This document shows positions 1 through 5,482 of a stretch of DNA of 5,482 nt, piece by piece. The DNA is taken from contig CAYXBG010000104.1 in the NCBI GenBank assembly GCA_964463145.1, positions 1-5,482 of the forward strand. Direction: 5' to 3'. The position numbers and the translations under genes were made by a program. The first letter of the stretch is position 1. Every line of letters starts with the position of its first letter. This DNA is from CAYXBG01 sp964463145. GTDB taxonomy: Bacteria > Acidobacteriota > UBA6911 > RPQK01 > CBDAPI01. The notes beneath the pieces are model-generated. The model made no database searches. It was not told the origin of the DNA and was given only the letters and a program-made list of their open reading frames with translations.

Positions 1-126
1 TGGAGGTTCGAGTGACTCGCTATCTGTGTTCGCCGCTATTACAGAAAGGGAACTACCTCCCTGAAAGAACTGCACCCCAAGCACGCTCAGCATGGCCAGC
101 AAAAAGATCAGACTTACCTTTTTCAT
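1..126 (-). CDS. Secreted protein of unknown function, N-terminal part only
   Basis: The reading frame starts at ATG (126..124) and stays open for 42 codons to the window edge, so the C-terminus is missing. The visible part begins M-K-K, then has a hydrophobic core of about 15 residues (VSLIFLLAMLSVLGV), followed by a polar stretch ending ANTDSESLEPP. That is a Sec-type signal peptide, or less likely a single N-terminal anchor. There is no cysteine, so it is not a lipoprotein by this evidence. The next in-frame codons upstream contain no ATG, GTG or TTG before a stop, so this start is the only common one. No Shine-Dalgarno sequence precedes it. It is divergent from the TolC gene. The function cannot be told from the leader. 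A 71-codon frame on the same strand at 53..268 overlaps it but encodes no plausible leader, so I prefer this frame. Confidence 0.6.
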   Translation of the reverse strand, partial: MKKVSLIFLLAMLSVLGVQFFQGGSSLSVIAANTDSESLEPP

Positions 127-133
127 ACTGACT

Positions 134-163
134 AAGATACCGAAACCGGACCGATCGTTGCAA
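134..163 (-). promoter_or_regulatory. Weak sigma70-like promoter candidate for the leftmost gene
   Basis: On the minus strand a TTGCAA (163..158) lies 18 bp from a TATCTT (139..134); each matches its consensus hexamer at 4 of 6 positions. The -10 would end 7 nt before the ATG, so transcription would start almost at the start codon and give a leaderless mRNA. That fits the lack of a Shine-Dalgarno sequence. The boxes are weak and could be chance. Confidence 0.15.
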
Positions 164-211
164 TACTCTCCCGCTGCAAAACAACAAAAACAGAATCGAG
201 TTCAATCCAGG

Positions 212-353
212 ACTCTCTAATCGGCACCCCGCTGGACTAAAATAAGCTCTTCTTGCTCCCACTGCCATGGAGACACTGAACCAGCCTGCAACAATTCATC
301 CAATAAATACTCATCAGAGAAACCGAGAAGGACGCAAAGTCGTATTAGAGAGT
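212..353. repeat. 10-bp inverted repeat flanking the middle of the divergent region
   Basis: ACTCTCTAAT at 212..221 is the exact reverse complement of ATTAGAGAGT at 344..353; similarity stops at both ends. Read from each divergent gene, the same ATTAGAGAGT lies upstream in the same orientation: 85 bp before the left start and 126 bp before the right one. It could be a shared regulator site, or chance in a region of this size. Confidence 0.3.
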
Positions 354-391
354 TGTAACATTACAAGAAATCAGATGGCTATCGAGTTGAT
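311..391 (+). promoter_or_regulatory. Possible GEMM-I (c-di-GMP-I) riboswitch-like leader element
   Basis: Seen: AAACC (320..324), a 5-nt GAGAA, then GGACGCAAAG (330..339), followed by a possible hairpin TTGTA-ACAT-TACAA (353..366). ATCAG (313..317) can pair with TTGAT (387..391), with one G-U. Known: the c-di-GMP-I class carries AAACC, a short hairpin, GGACGCAAAGCC, a second hairpin and a closing stem ending near GGGUUGCC. Inferred: the element may lie in the 5' leader of the TolC gene, about 90 nt before its start. Against it: the first hairpin would have only two base pairs, the closing stem leaves too little room for the ligand-binding guanine, and the GCC after GCAAA is GTC here. It may be degenerate, a variant or coincidental. 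Confidence 0.2.
353..366. promoter_or_regulatory. Perfect 6+6 dyad, possible operator
   Basis: TTGTAA-CA-TTACAA is an exact inverted repeat with a 2-bp centre. Such dyads commonly bind dimeric regulators. As RNA it would fold as a 5-bp stem with a 4-nt loop without a U-tract, so it is not a terminator. It overlaps the riboswitch-like stretch and shares one base with the 344..353 repeat; no regulator gene is visible to pair with it. Confidence 0.3.
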
Positions 392-470
392 TTATCTAAG
401 CGACAACTGACAACCAATGGGAAATGCATGTTTAAGCAAATTCTTGTAGCCGAAACAAACCGAACCGTAT

Positions 471-474
471 GGAG
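471..474 (+). promoter_or_regulatory. Ribosome binding site of the TolC-family gene
   Basis: GGAG lies 5 nt before the ATG at 480. It fixes the start: the in-frame ATG at 417 runs into a stop within 11 codons. Confidence 0.7.
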
Positions 475-479
475 TTTTT

Positions 480-2150
480 ATGCCTAAGAAGATTTCATCA
501 TCTCTACTGTATCTCATCCTGTTCGTTCTACCCCTCAAGGGTCTGGGCCAGACATCTTCACACGATTCAACCCAAGATTTCCAGGTCCCTGAGTCTTATG
601 TCGAGCGTATGCAGAAAAAATCAAATGTTCTCGAATTGAGCCTGAAGGAATCCATTCGTATGGCACTCTCCAATAACCTGGAGATCGAAATCGAAAACTT
701 CAATGAGGAGTTAAACAAGGAACAAGTGTTAAAGATTAAGGGTCATTACGACCCCACTATGAGCTTCACAGTGGGATGGACCGCCCGGGAAACCCCGACT
801 ACCAGCACTCTTCAAGCTGGACGCGGCATAACTGTGAACGAACTCGATGGGTTCACTTTCGATTCTAGCCTTGTTCAAAACGTTGGTGGCGGCGGCACCC
901 TGAATCTAAACTTTCAAAACGGTCGCAACTTCACCAACAGTCTTTTTCAGTTTATTAATCCCCGCTACGATTCCAGTTTCAATATAAGTTTCACCCAGCC
1001 GTTGTGGAGGGGATTCTTCCAAAACGGCACCCGTAGACAGATCCAGATTTTAAATCTTGACACCAAAATTAGTGATACTCAATTCAAGCAGAGAGTAGTT
1101 GAGGTTATTCAACAGCTACAGAACCAATACTGGGAATTGGTATATGCCGTAGCCAACTATGAAACCCAACGAAAATCGGTTGAGCTAGCCATAATTCAAT
1201 ATCAGGACAACAAAAAAAGAGTTGATATCGGTGTTATGGCACCCATTGAAATAACAAGCTCTAAAGCCGAAGTGGCCCGGCGAGATCAAACTCTAATCCA
1301 ATCAGAGGTTCAGATTATTAACGCTCAGAATGGACTCAAGAGATTGCTTGCATCCGACCCTCAGGCTTCGATTTGGGATCTAATAATCATCCCAACTGAC
1401 AGTCCTCGATTGAGAAATGTCAGTTCCACACTTCGCCAATCTCTCGATACTGCTCTCCGCAATAGACCAGAGCTACAACGCATACAGCTTCAGATAGAGC
1501 AAAATGAGATCAATAGAAAATTCTACACAATGGAGGGAAAACCTAACGTAAATCTACGTACTAACTTTGGAACTGTAGGTGCAGCAGGACAGGTCTTCCA
1601 AACACTTATGCTCGATTTTGATGGAGATGGTATCCCAGATGCCTCCGGTGGCAAGACCCCTAATACTAGCGATCCTCGATACGGGAACTTTTCCACCGCC
1701 TGGGGACAGCTCGCCCACTTCGATTTCCACAACTGGGGACTTTTTCTCGATGTCCAAATTCCTATCCGCAACAGAGCTAATGCGGCAGACCTCGCCACGG
1801 TAGCAATTCGACAAAGACAATTCGAAAGTACTATGAAAAACCAGCAACACTTGATCATTGTCGAGGTCAGAAATGCTTACGAAACTATCACTACCAGGAA
1901 AAAAAGTATGGAAGCTGCCCGCCTGGCTCGACAGCTGGCAGAAGAACAACTAGACGGTGAAACAAAGCGTTTCCAGGCTGGACTTTCAACAAATTTCGAG
2001 GTGCTCCGGTTTCAAAGGGATCTTGCTGAGAATCAGGTTAGTGAACTAAGGGCAGAGGTCGATTACGAGTTGGCGGTAACAGCACTACATAGAGCCATGA
2101 ATACAATAGTTGAAGAACAAGACATCATACTGGCCAAGGAGGTCAACTAA
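480..2150 (+). CDS. TolC-family outer-membrane efflux/export protein
   Basis: This is a 556-residue outer-membrane factor that would form a trimeric channel across the outer membrane and periplasm for a pump or type I secretion system. Residues 1-24 are a signal peptide (KK, then a hydrophobic core ending near GLGQ). The usual internal duplication is visible: LSLKESIRMALSNNLEI (53-69) opens repeat 1 and LRQSLDTALRNRPEL (318-332) opens repeat 2. Each repeat has a beta-rich segment ending in a proline motif (QPLWRGF 173-179; IPIRNR 427-432), then long amphipathic helices (about 185-290 and 433-545). It is longer than E. coli TolC; the extra length seems to sit in the two predicted surface loops (about 100-165 and 365-420). 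The second loop holds DFDGDGIPD (379-387), a calcium-loop-like motif. There is no N-terminal lipobox. It ends with in-frame TAA TAG. No adaptor or pump gene is adjacent, so the substrate is unknown. Confidence 0.92.
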   Translation: MPKKISSSLLYLILFVLPLKGLGQTSSHDSTQDFQVPESYVERMQKKSNVLELSLKESIRMALSNNLEIEIENFNEELNKEQVLKIKGHYDPTMSFTVGWTARETPTTSTLQAGRGITVNELDGFTFDSSLVQNVGGGGTLNLNFQNGRNFTNSLFQFINPRYDSSFNISFTQPLWRGFFQNGTRRQIQILNLDTKISDTQFKQRVVEVIQQLQNQYWELVYAVANYETQRKSVELAIIQYQDNKKRVDIGVMAPIEITSSKAEVARRDQTLIQSEVQIINAQNGLKRLLASDPQASIWDLIIIPTDSPRLRNVSSTLRQSLDTALRNRPELQRIQLQIEQNEINRKFYTMEGKPNVNLRTNFGTVGAAGQVFQTLMLDFDGDGIPDASGGKTPNTSDPRYGNFSTAWGQLAHFDFHNWGLFLDVQIPIRNRANAADLATVAIRQRQFESTMKNQQHLIIVEVRNAYETITTRKKSMEAARLARQLAEEQLDGETKRFQAGLSTNFEVLRFQRDLAENQVSELRAEVDYELAVTALHRAMNTIVEEQDIILAKEVN

Positions 2151-2207
2151 TAGACTTGTCAATCAGGCCATTCTTATGACCTCTATCTGTCGTCACATCA
2201 TACATTG

Positions 2208-2221
2208 CCTCCTAACCTCCT
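2208..2221 (+). repeat. Tandem CCTCCT hexamers in the antiporter leader
   Basis: CCTCCT occurs at 2208..2213 and 2216..2221, separated by AA. The hexamer equals the usual anti-Shine-Dalgarno sequence of 16S rRNA, so in the mRNA it could pair with the antiporter ribosome binding site (2249..2253). Its function is unproven. Confidence 0.25.
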
Positions 2222-2248
2222 TTGGCCTCTCGGTCTATAAGGAACACT

Positions 2249-2253
2249 GAGGA
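2249..2253 (+). promoter_or_regulatory. Ribosome binding site deciding the antiporter start
   Basis: GAGGA lies 4 nt before the ATG at 2258. The longer in-frame alternative, TTG at 2222, has only pyrimidine-rich CCTCCT in front of it, which cannot serve as a Shine-Dalgarno sequence. I therefore choose 2258. Confidence 0.65.
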
Positions 2254-2257
2254 CCTC

Positions 2258-3502
2258 ATGAACCTATTCGACCTTCTGGCAATTTTAATTACACTTTCCG
2301 CGTTGTTCAGCTACATCAACCACCGTCATATGCGGCTTCCAACAGGAATCGGACTGATTCTGATAGCAATCTCGTTGTCCTTGGCTCTAACCTTACTTGC
2401 TCACTTTGGGATCGAAGTAGATGAACAGGCTCGTCGCATCGTTTCAAGCATTGATCTAAGTCGTGCCCTCTTGGGAGGAATGCTTAGTTTCCTTCTATTC
2501 GCAGGAGCCTTACATGTCGACTTGGGGCATCTTCTGGCAAATAAATGGACAATTTCAATCCTAGCTACTTTTGGGGTAACAGTATCAGCCTTACTCATAG
2601 GTCTAGTGCTCTGGTGGTTGGTAGGTTTCTTCGGTTTTCAGATCCCCTTCCTCTATTGCTTTCTATTCGGAGCTCTTATCTCTCCCACTGATCCTGTTGC
2701 TGTACTCTCTATCTTGAAATCTGCTGGAGCTCGACCTAGTCTTGAAGCGAAAATTTGCGGAGAATCGCTTTTCAATGATGGGATTGGCGTTGTTCTCTTC
2801 GCACTCCTATTCGAATCTCTTCAGAGTCCTAATGGTCTTCAAGTTACAGATTTCTTATTCCTGTTCGTGAAGGAAGCAGGAGGAGGATTGGTCATGGGCC
2901 TTTTGGGCGGATACATTTGCTACCGAATGTTAAAGAGTGTTGACAGCTATAAAGTTGAAGTGCTCATTACCCTGGGCTTGGTAACGGGTGGGTACGCTGC
3001 CGCAATGCACCTACATACTTCGGGGCCGATCTTTGTCGTCGTATCAGGACTGATGATTGGAAACCGAGGTCGCCAATTGGCGATGTCCGAAAAAACCCGC
3101 CAACACCTAGACAATTTCTGGGAAATGGTTGATGAAGTCTTGAACGCAGTACTTTTCGTTTTGATCGGGCTTGAGATTCTGACTCTACAACTAAACCTCA
3201 ATATCATCCTTTTGAGCCTACTCGTTATACCTACTGTTTTGGCTACCCGATTCTTCACGGTGAGCATACCCATATCTTTCATGAGACTGTTCCGAGATTT
3301 CAGCCCAGGAGCCATCAGGATACTGACCTGGGGCGGTCTACGTGGTGGAATTTCGGTGGCTCTGGCATTGTCTCTACCAAACGGCCCCGAAAGGGACCTT
3401 CTACTTCCCCTGACCTACTGTGTCGTAGTTTTCGCAATTGTAGTACAAGGGCTGACCATTGGGCCGCTTATCCGAAGAATTGAGAATCAACATGATATTT
3501 AA
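2258..3502 (+). CDS. CPA1/NhaP-type sodium (cation)/proton antiporter
   Basis: This inner-membrane antiporter exchanges Na+ (or K+) for protons and serves cation and pH homeostasis. The 414-residue protein has about 12 hydrophobic segments and a very short soluble tail (IRRIENQHDI), so it lacks a cytoplasmic regulatory domain. Family landmarks are intact: SPTDPVAV (142-149), with the TDP of the unwound helix; GESLFNDGIG (168-177), with the Asn-Asp pair N173/D174 of electroneutral antiporters; a conserved helix around VDEVLNAVLFVLIGLE (291-306); WGGLRGGISVALALSLP (358-374), with conserved R362; and VVQGLT (395-400). The length fits a prokaryotic NhaP core. A TTG start at 2222 would add 12 residues but lacks a ribosome binding site. 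The gene follows the TolC gene after 107 bp with no terminator seen, so read-through is possible, though no functional link is evident. Ion specificity cannot be read from the sequence. Confidence 0.93.
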   Translation: MNLFDLLAILITLSALFSYINHRHMRLPTGIGLILIAISLSLALTLLAHFGIEVDEQARRIVSSIDLSRALLGGMLSFLLFAGALHVDLGHLLANKWTISILATFGVTVSALLIGLVLWWLVGFFGFQIPFLYCFLFGALISPTDPVAVLSILKSAGARPSLEAKICGESLFNDGIGVVLFALLFESLQSPNGLQVTDFLFLFVKEAGGGLVMGLLGGYICYRMLKSVDSYKVEVLITLGLVTGGYAAAMHLHTSGPIFVVVSGLMIGNRGRQLAMSEKTRQHLDNFWEMVDEVLNAVLFVLIGLEILTLQLNLNIILLSLLVIPTVLATRFFTVSIPISFMRLFRDFSPGAIRILTWGGLRGGISVALALSLPNGPERDLLLPLTYCVVVFAIVVQGLTIGPLIRRIENQHDI

Positions 3503-3585
3503 CCGCAATTCCACCCCCTGACAAACCTACCCAGACAGGTGCTGAGCCGATAAGAGATTCGTATTCTATTTACTATTGGGTTTAT

Positions 3586-4278
3586 TCACTCGAAAAGATT
3601 TTGAGTTCGGAGTCGGGGGACTGCCTGCTGAATACACAGTGGAGAATCAACAGACACCTTGTTAACAGCTTTGTTAACCGGGGTCATCGTCATTTTGACC
3701 TCAGGAAATGGGAGAAACAGGTTCTGTAAGGAAAGTTGATCCGATTCTTCGTTCAACCAAATAGACTGTGAATCCGCATCAAGAATGACCGGCATTCGGT
3801 TATGAATTTCTCCAACAAGCATATTGGGGGGGGTTGTGAGGATGGTGAAGGTTTGGACTGGCCTGTGCCCCGGAGAGATCCCAAAGTCCCAAAGTCCGGC
3901 AAACGCAAAAAGTCCCAGATCAGGGACGGCGAAGTAATATGGTTCCTTAACCCTTGATTTTCTTCGCCACTCGAAAAACCCATCCGCGGGAACAAGACAA
4001 CGCCGACTCTCGAATGCTTCTCTGAAAGGTCTTTTCCTGTCTACTGTCTCCGCGCGCGCGTTGATCAACCGAGATCGGGGAGGGCTGCTCTGATTCCAGT
4101 TGGGGATGAGCCCCCATTCCATGAAATTTGAGATCCTTCGACCTTCGGAACCGGCTGTAATAGTTAACGCTTTCTGGGAGGGTGCGATATTGTACCTCGT
4201 CTCTATAGGCACATTTTCGTCCAGGCCAAAGAACTCTTCCACTTCATCAGTTTGGATCAGAGTAAAACGTCCACACAT
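3586..4278 (-). CDS. yedK: SRAP-domain abasic-site protein (YedK/HMCES family)
   Basis: The family protein binds abasic sites in single-stranded DNA and forms a stable thiazolidine crosslink through its N-terminal cysteine, shielding the lesion; it acts in the cytoplasm. The 230 residues match the usual single-domain size. Initiator Met removal exposes Cys2 (MCGRFTL). Other landmarks are RYNIAPSQ (28-35), MEWGLIPNW (53-61), NARAET (73-78, Asn73), DGFFEW (99-104, Glu103) and HNRMPV (159-164, His159). Cys2, Asn73, Glu103 and His159 correspond to Cys2, Asn75, Glu105 and His160 of E. coli YedK, so all active-site residues are present. The start is fixed by the need for Cys2, although only a weak GAG precedes it. 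It lies 38 nt after the secreted-protein gene and is probably co-transcribed. An 8-C run (3833..3826) codes for T-P-P just before the catalytic His. No LexA-type site is evident in the 38-nt gap. Confidence 0.95.
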   Translation of the reverse strand: MCGRFTLIQTDEVEEFFGLDENVPIETRYNIAPSQKALTITAGSEGRRISNFMEWGLIPNWNQSSPPRSRLINARAETVDRKRPFREAFESRRCLVPADGFFEWRRKSRVKEPYYFAVPDLGLFAFAGLWDFGISPGHRPVQTFTILTTPPNMLVGEIHNRMPVILDADSQSIWLNEESDQLSLQNLFLPFPEVKMTMTPVNKAVNKVSVDSPLCIQQAVPRLRTQNLFE

Positions 4279-4316
4279 GATTTAACACTCTATACCCTTG
4301 AATGCCCTGGTACTTT

Positions 4317-5057
4317 TCAGGGAAGCTCGTCAAATGTTATGGCAGTATCTACTTCGTACCGCTGAAATTTTTCGTACGTAATATACATACGGACGTGCAC
4401 TGATCGAGATCCTCCCTGGAAAGGACCCCCAAATCGCAGATGATCATCTGCACCTGTCCAGGTCGGAAACCACAATCCATCCTCGACCTCTTCTCGAATC
4501 GTCTCGAACTCGGGGAATTTATTATTACGCGCATCAGGGACAATTTTGCCTTGGGTCATAACTATGAGAAAGCCCTGATCTTCGACGTAAATCTTACCCA
4601 TAAAGTACCTTTCTCCTCGGCGCATTCTTTTAGGTTTGACGTGAAACACGTAGGTGTTCAACTCATCAACCCTCTCTTCTCCTATGTAGACAATTCGATA
4701 ACTATTAAGATGCTCCTTGGTGAGCATGAATGGCTGCATGCCCACTGCATCTTCGAGATCCTCACGGGAGACCCTTAAGGTTGCTAGCTTCCCACGATCG
4801 TAGGTCTTGCGAACATTTCTCTCCCCAGACTTTGAGAAAAAAACCTCGAACCGAACAAGGCGTTCACCTTTTACAGTGCCCGCCTTCCCCAGCTCCTGAA
4901 AACGGATAGTCTGAATGTAGGTGTAGTGTTGGAATTCTTCCAGAAGACGTGTTTCAGCCTCCACAAAACGATCAATAATCTCCTGAGAGTCGGTGGCCGT
5001 CTGAGCCAACACTGGGAACCCAGTGAGCGTGCCAAAAAACCATATTAAAACTCTCAT
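4317..5057 (-). CDS. Secreted LolA-like (outer-membrane lipoprotein-sorting-like) protein
   Basis: The 246-residue exported protein starts with a signal peptide (MRVLIWFFG, hydrophobic to VLAQ at 16-19; likely cleavage near A18-T20). It contains no cysteine, so it is not a lipoprotein. The mature part looks rich in beta strands: a short helix (about 25-42), then YTYIQTIRFQEL (45-56), QPFMLTKEHLNSYRI (108-122), YIGEERVDELNTYVFHVKPK (124-143), GERYFMGKIYVEDQ (148-161), FPEFETIREEVEDGLWFPTW (181-200) and ADDHL (203-207). From memory this matches a protein type common in Acidobacteriota, usually labelled outer membrane lipoprotein-sorting protein, with a LolA/LolB-like half-barrel expected to bind lipid or acyl chains. 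That function is inferred. An in-frame ATG 12 codons upstream (5093) would put a charged stretch before the leader and lie inside the kinase gene, so I chose 5057. It begins 7 nt after the kinase stop. Confidence 0.75.
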   Translation of the reverse strand: MRVLIWFFGTLTGFPVLAQTATDSQEIIDRFVEAETRLLEEFQHYTYIQTIRFQELGKAGTVKGERLVRFEVFFSKSGERNVRKTYDRGKLATLRVSREDLEDAVGMQPFMLTKEHLNSYRIVYIGEERVDELNTYVFHVKPKRMRRGERYFMGKIYVEDQGFLIVMTQGKIVPDARNNKFPEFETIREEVEDGLWFPTWTGADDHLRFGGPFQGGSRSVHVRMYITYEKFQRYEVDTAITFDELP

Positions 5058-5064
5058 GAGAAAT

Positions 5065-5482
5065 TCATCCTTTCTGGTTCTCCAAGAGATCATGGACTTC
5101 CTTCAGAGTAGGAATACCGCCTCTTGCTCCACGCCTTCTACAAGAAAGGGCCCCGGCCGCATTAGAGAATCGTAGACATCGCCATACATTCCACCCCTGC
5201 AAAATCGAATAGATAAATGCCCCGTGAAAAATATCCCCTGCTCCAATACTATCCACTGCAGATATTCTAAAGCTGGGCACTTCGACGACTTCTCCTCCCC
5301 AAACTGCAGCACATCCTCTCCAATCCCTTGTGACTGCCGTGAAACCTTCGGTAGTAGCTGCCACACCCAAAACCGCCTCTTTCCAGTTTTGTTCTCCTGT
5401 GAATTCCCGCGCAAAATTCTCAGTTGGCAAAACAAAATCTGCCAACGCAAGCAGTTCAGACGTCTTGCTCTGAACCCTGTCG
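5065..5482 (-). CDS. PfkB-family carbohydrate kinase, C-terminal part
   Basis: This is the last 138 residues of a ribokinase/PfkB-type sugar kinase, which transfers phosphate from ATP to a sugar in the cytoplasm. The frame is open to the window edge, so the sugar-binding N-terminal half is missing; family members are usually about 300 residues. Counting from the first complete codon at the edge, LLALADFVLPTENFAREFTG (10-29) matches the strand and helix with the PxE motif. DSIGAGDIFHGAF (77-89) is the PfkB signature: GAG forms the anion hole and D83 is the expected catalytic base. SNAAGALSCRRRGARGGIPT (106-125) is the usual nucleotide-site helix and tail. Ser replaces the common Thr in the signature (DSIGAGD versus DTxGAGD). 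GDxFHG is seen in several PfkB subgroups, so the substrate cannot be assigned. It heads the visible part of the minus-strand cluster, 7 nt before the next gene. Confidence 0.9.
   Translation of the reverse strand, partial: DRVQSKTSELLALADFVLPTENFAREFTGEQNWKEAVLGVAATTEGFTAVTRDWRGCAAVWGGEVVEVPSFRISAVDSIGAGDIFHGAFIYSILQGWNVWRCLRFSNAAGALSCRRRGARGGIPTLKEVHDLLENQKG
5068..5073 (-). promoter_or_regulatory. Ribosome binding site of the secreted-protein gene
   Basis: AAAGGA (read on the minus strand, 5073..5068) lies 10 nt before the ATG at 5057, within the last codons of the upstream kinase gene. It supports 5057 as the start and suggests translational coupling. The nearer ATG at 5068 stops after four codons. 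Confidence 0.5.

Larger units (their letters stand above)
127..479. other. Divergent intergenic region, 353 bp
   Basis: This stretch separates two divergent genes, so it should hold both promoters, but I cannot assign a strong one for the plus-strand gene. It contains a 10-bp sequence present on both strands (212..221 and 344..353), a perfect 6+6 dyad (353..366) and a GEMM-I riboswitch-like stretch (about 311..391). A 47-codon frame (267..410, plus strand) has no ribosome binding site and no recognisable product, so I do not call it a gene. No tRNA, terminator or mobile-element end is visible. Confidence 0.6.

Noticed and set aside
5..13. GGTTCGAGT resembling a tRNA T-loop at the left edge
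   Set aside because: The flanks do not form a 5-bp T-stem and the bases are inside the secreted-protein frame.
53..268. 71-codon minus-strand frame in the left part of the window
   Set aside because: It overlaps the signal-peptide frame starting at 126, is rich in Arg/Ser/Gly without any domain signature, and has no ribosome binding site.
267..410. 47-codon plus-strand frame (MET...SDN) inside the divergent region
   Set aside because: It has no ribosome binding site and no recognisable product, its length is expected by chance, and it overlaps the riboswitch-like stretch. Conservation analysis could revive it.
1523..1949. Two long minus-strand frames (111 and 131 codons) antisense to the TolC gene
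   Set aside because: They are shadows of a clear coding frame, with unlikely composition and no start signals.
2947..3315. 122-codon minus-strand frame antisense to the antiporter
   Set aside because: It is a shadow of the membrane-protein frame; its Arg/Ser/Lys-rich product is typical of the antisense of hydrophobic codons.
3503..3585. Bidirectional terminator in the convergent gap
   Set aside because: Only 4-bp stems such as ACCT/AGGT (3525..3540) can be found, with no following T-tract on either strand.
4051..4069. (CG)5 tract next to the palindrome TTGATCAA, as possible Z-DNA or a regulatory site
   Set aside because: It encodes the invariant Asn-Ala-Arg-Ala of the SRAP active site, so codon choice explains it.
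4440..4778. 112-codon plus-strand frame antisense to the secreted LolA-like gene
   Set aside because: It has no ribosome binding site or domain; the minus-strand frame has a signal peptide and family motifs.
5103..5450. 115-codon minus-strand frame overlapping the kinase
   Set aside because: It is the wrong frame of the PfkB gene; the neighbouring frame carries GAGD and runs to the window edge.

Overview
This window comes from a Gram-negative bacterium. It encodes a TolC-family outer-membrane protein and two other products with Sec-type signal peptides. Acidobacteriota is my best guess for the phylum, because the secreted protein at 4317..5057 and the long-looped TolC protein resemble families I remember as common there. 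That is recognition from memory, not a search. GC content looks moderate by eye, and Shine-Dalgarno sequences range from good to absent.

Layout: a minus-strand gene for a secreted protein enters from the left edge (1..126; only its signal peptide and about 20 further residues are inside). A 353-bp divergent intergenic region (127..479) follows. Two plus-strand genes come next: a TolC-family outer-membrane factor (480..2150) and a CPA1/NhaP-type cation/proton antiporter (2258..3502), 107 bp apart. An 83-bp convergent gap (3503..3585) without a convincing terminator separates them from a minus-strand cluster. In transcription order the cluster holds the 3' end of a PfkB-family sugar kinase (5482..5065), a secreted LolA-like protein (5057..4317) and a YedK/HMCES-type SRAP protein (4278..3586). 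The spacings of 7 and 38 nt make one transcript likely.

The TolC gene has no adaptor or inner-membrane pump gene beside it here, so it is either an orphan outer-membrane channel or partners with a distant system. The antiporter handles cation/pH homeostasis and has no obvious link to it. The kinase, secreted protein and SRAP protein have no established shared pathway; their co-location may be only operonic.

I see no mobile element, CRISPR array, rRNA or tRNA, and no clear undescribed multigene system. The best leads are in the divergent region: a stretch resembling the core of a GEMM-I (c-di-GMP-I) riboswitch, which contains a perfect 6+6 dyad, plus a 10-bp sequence present once on each strand. 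Two other oddities are a calcium-loop-like DxDGDGxxD motif in a predicted outer loop of the TolC protein, and an 8-C tract in the conserved core of the SRAP gene.
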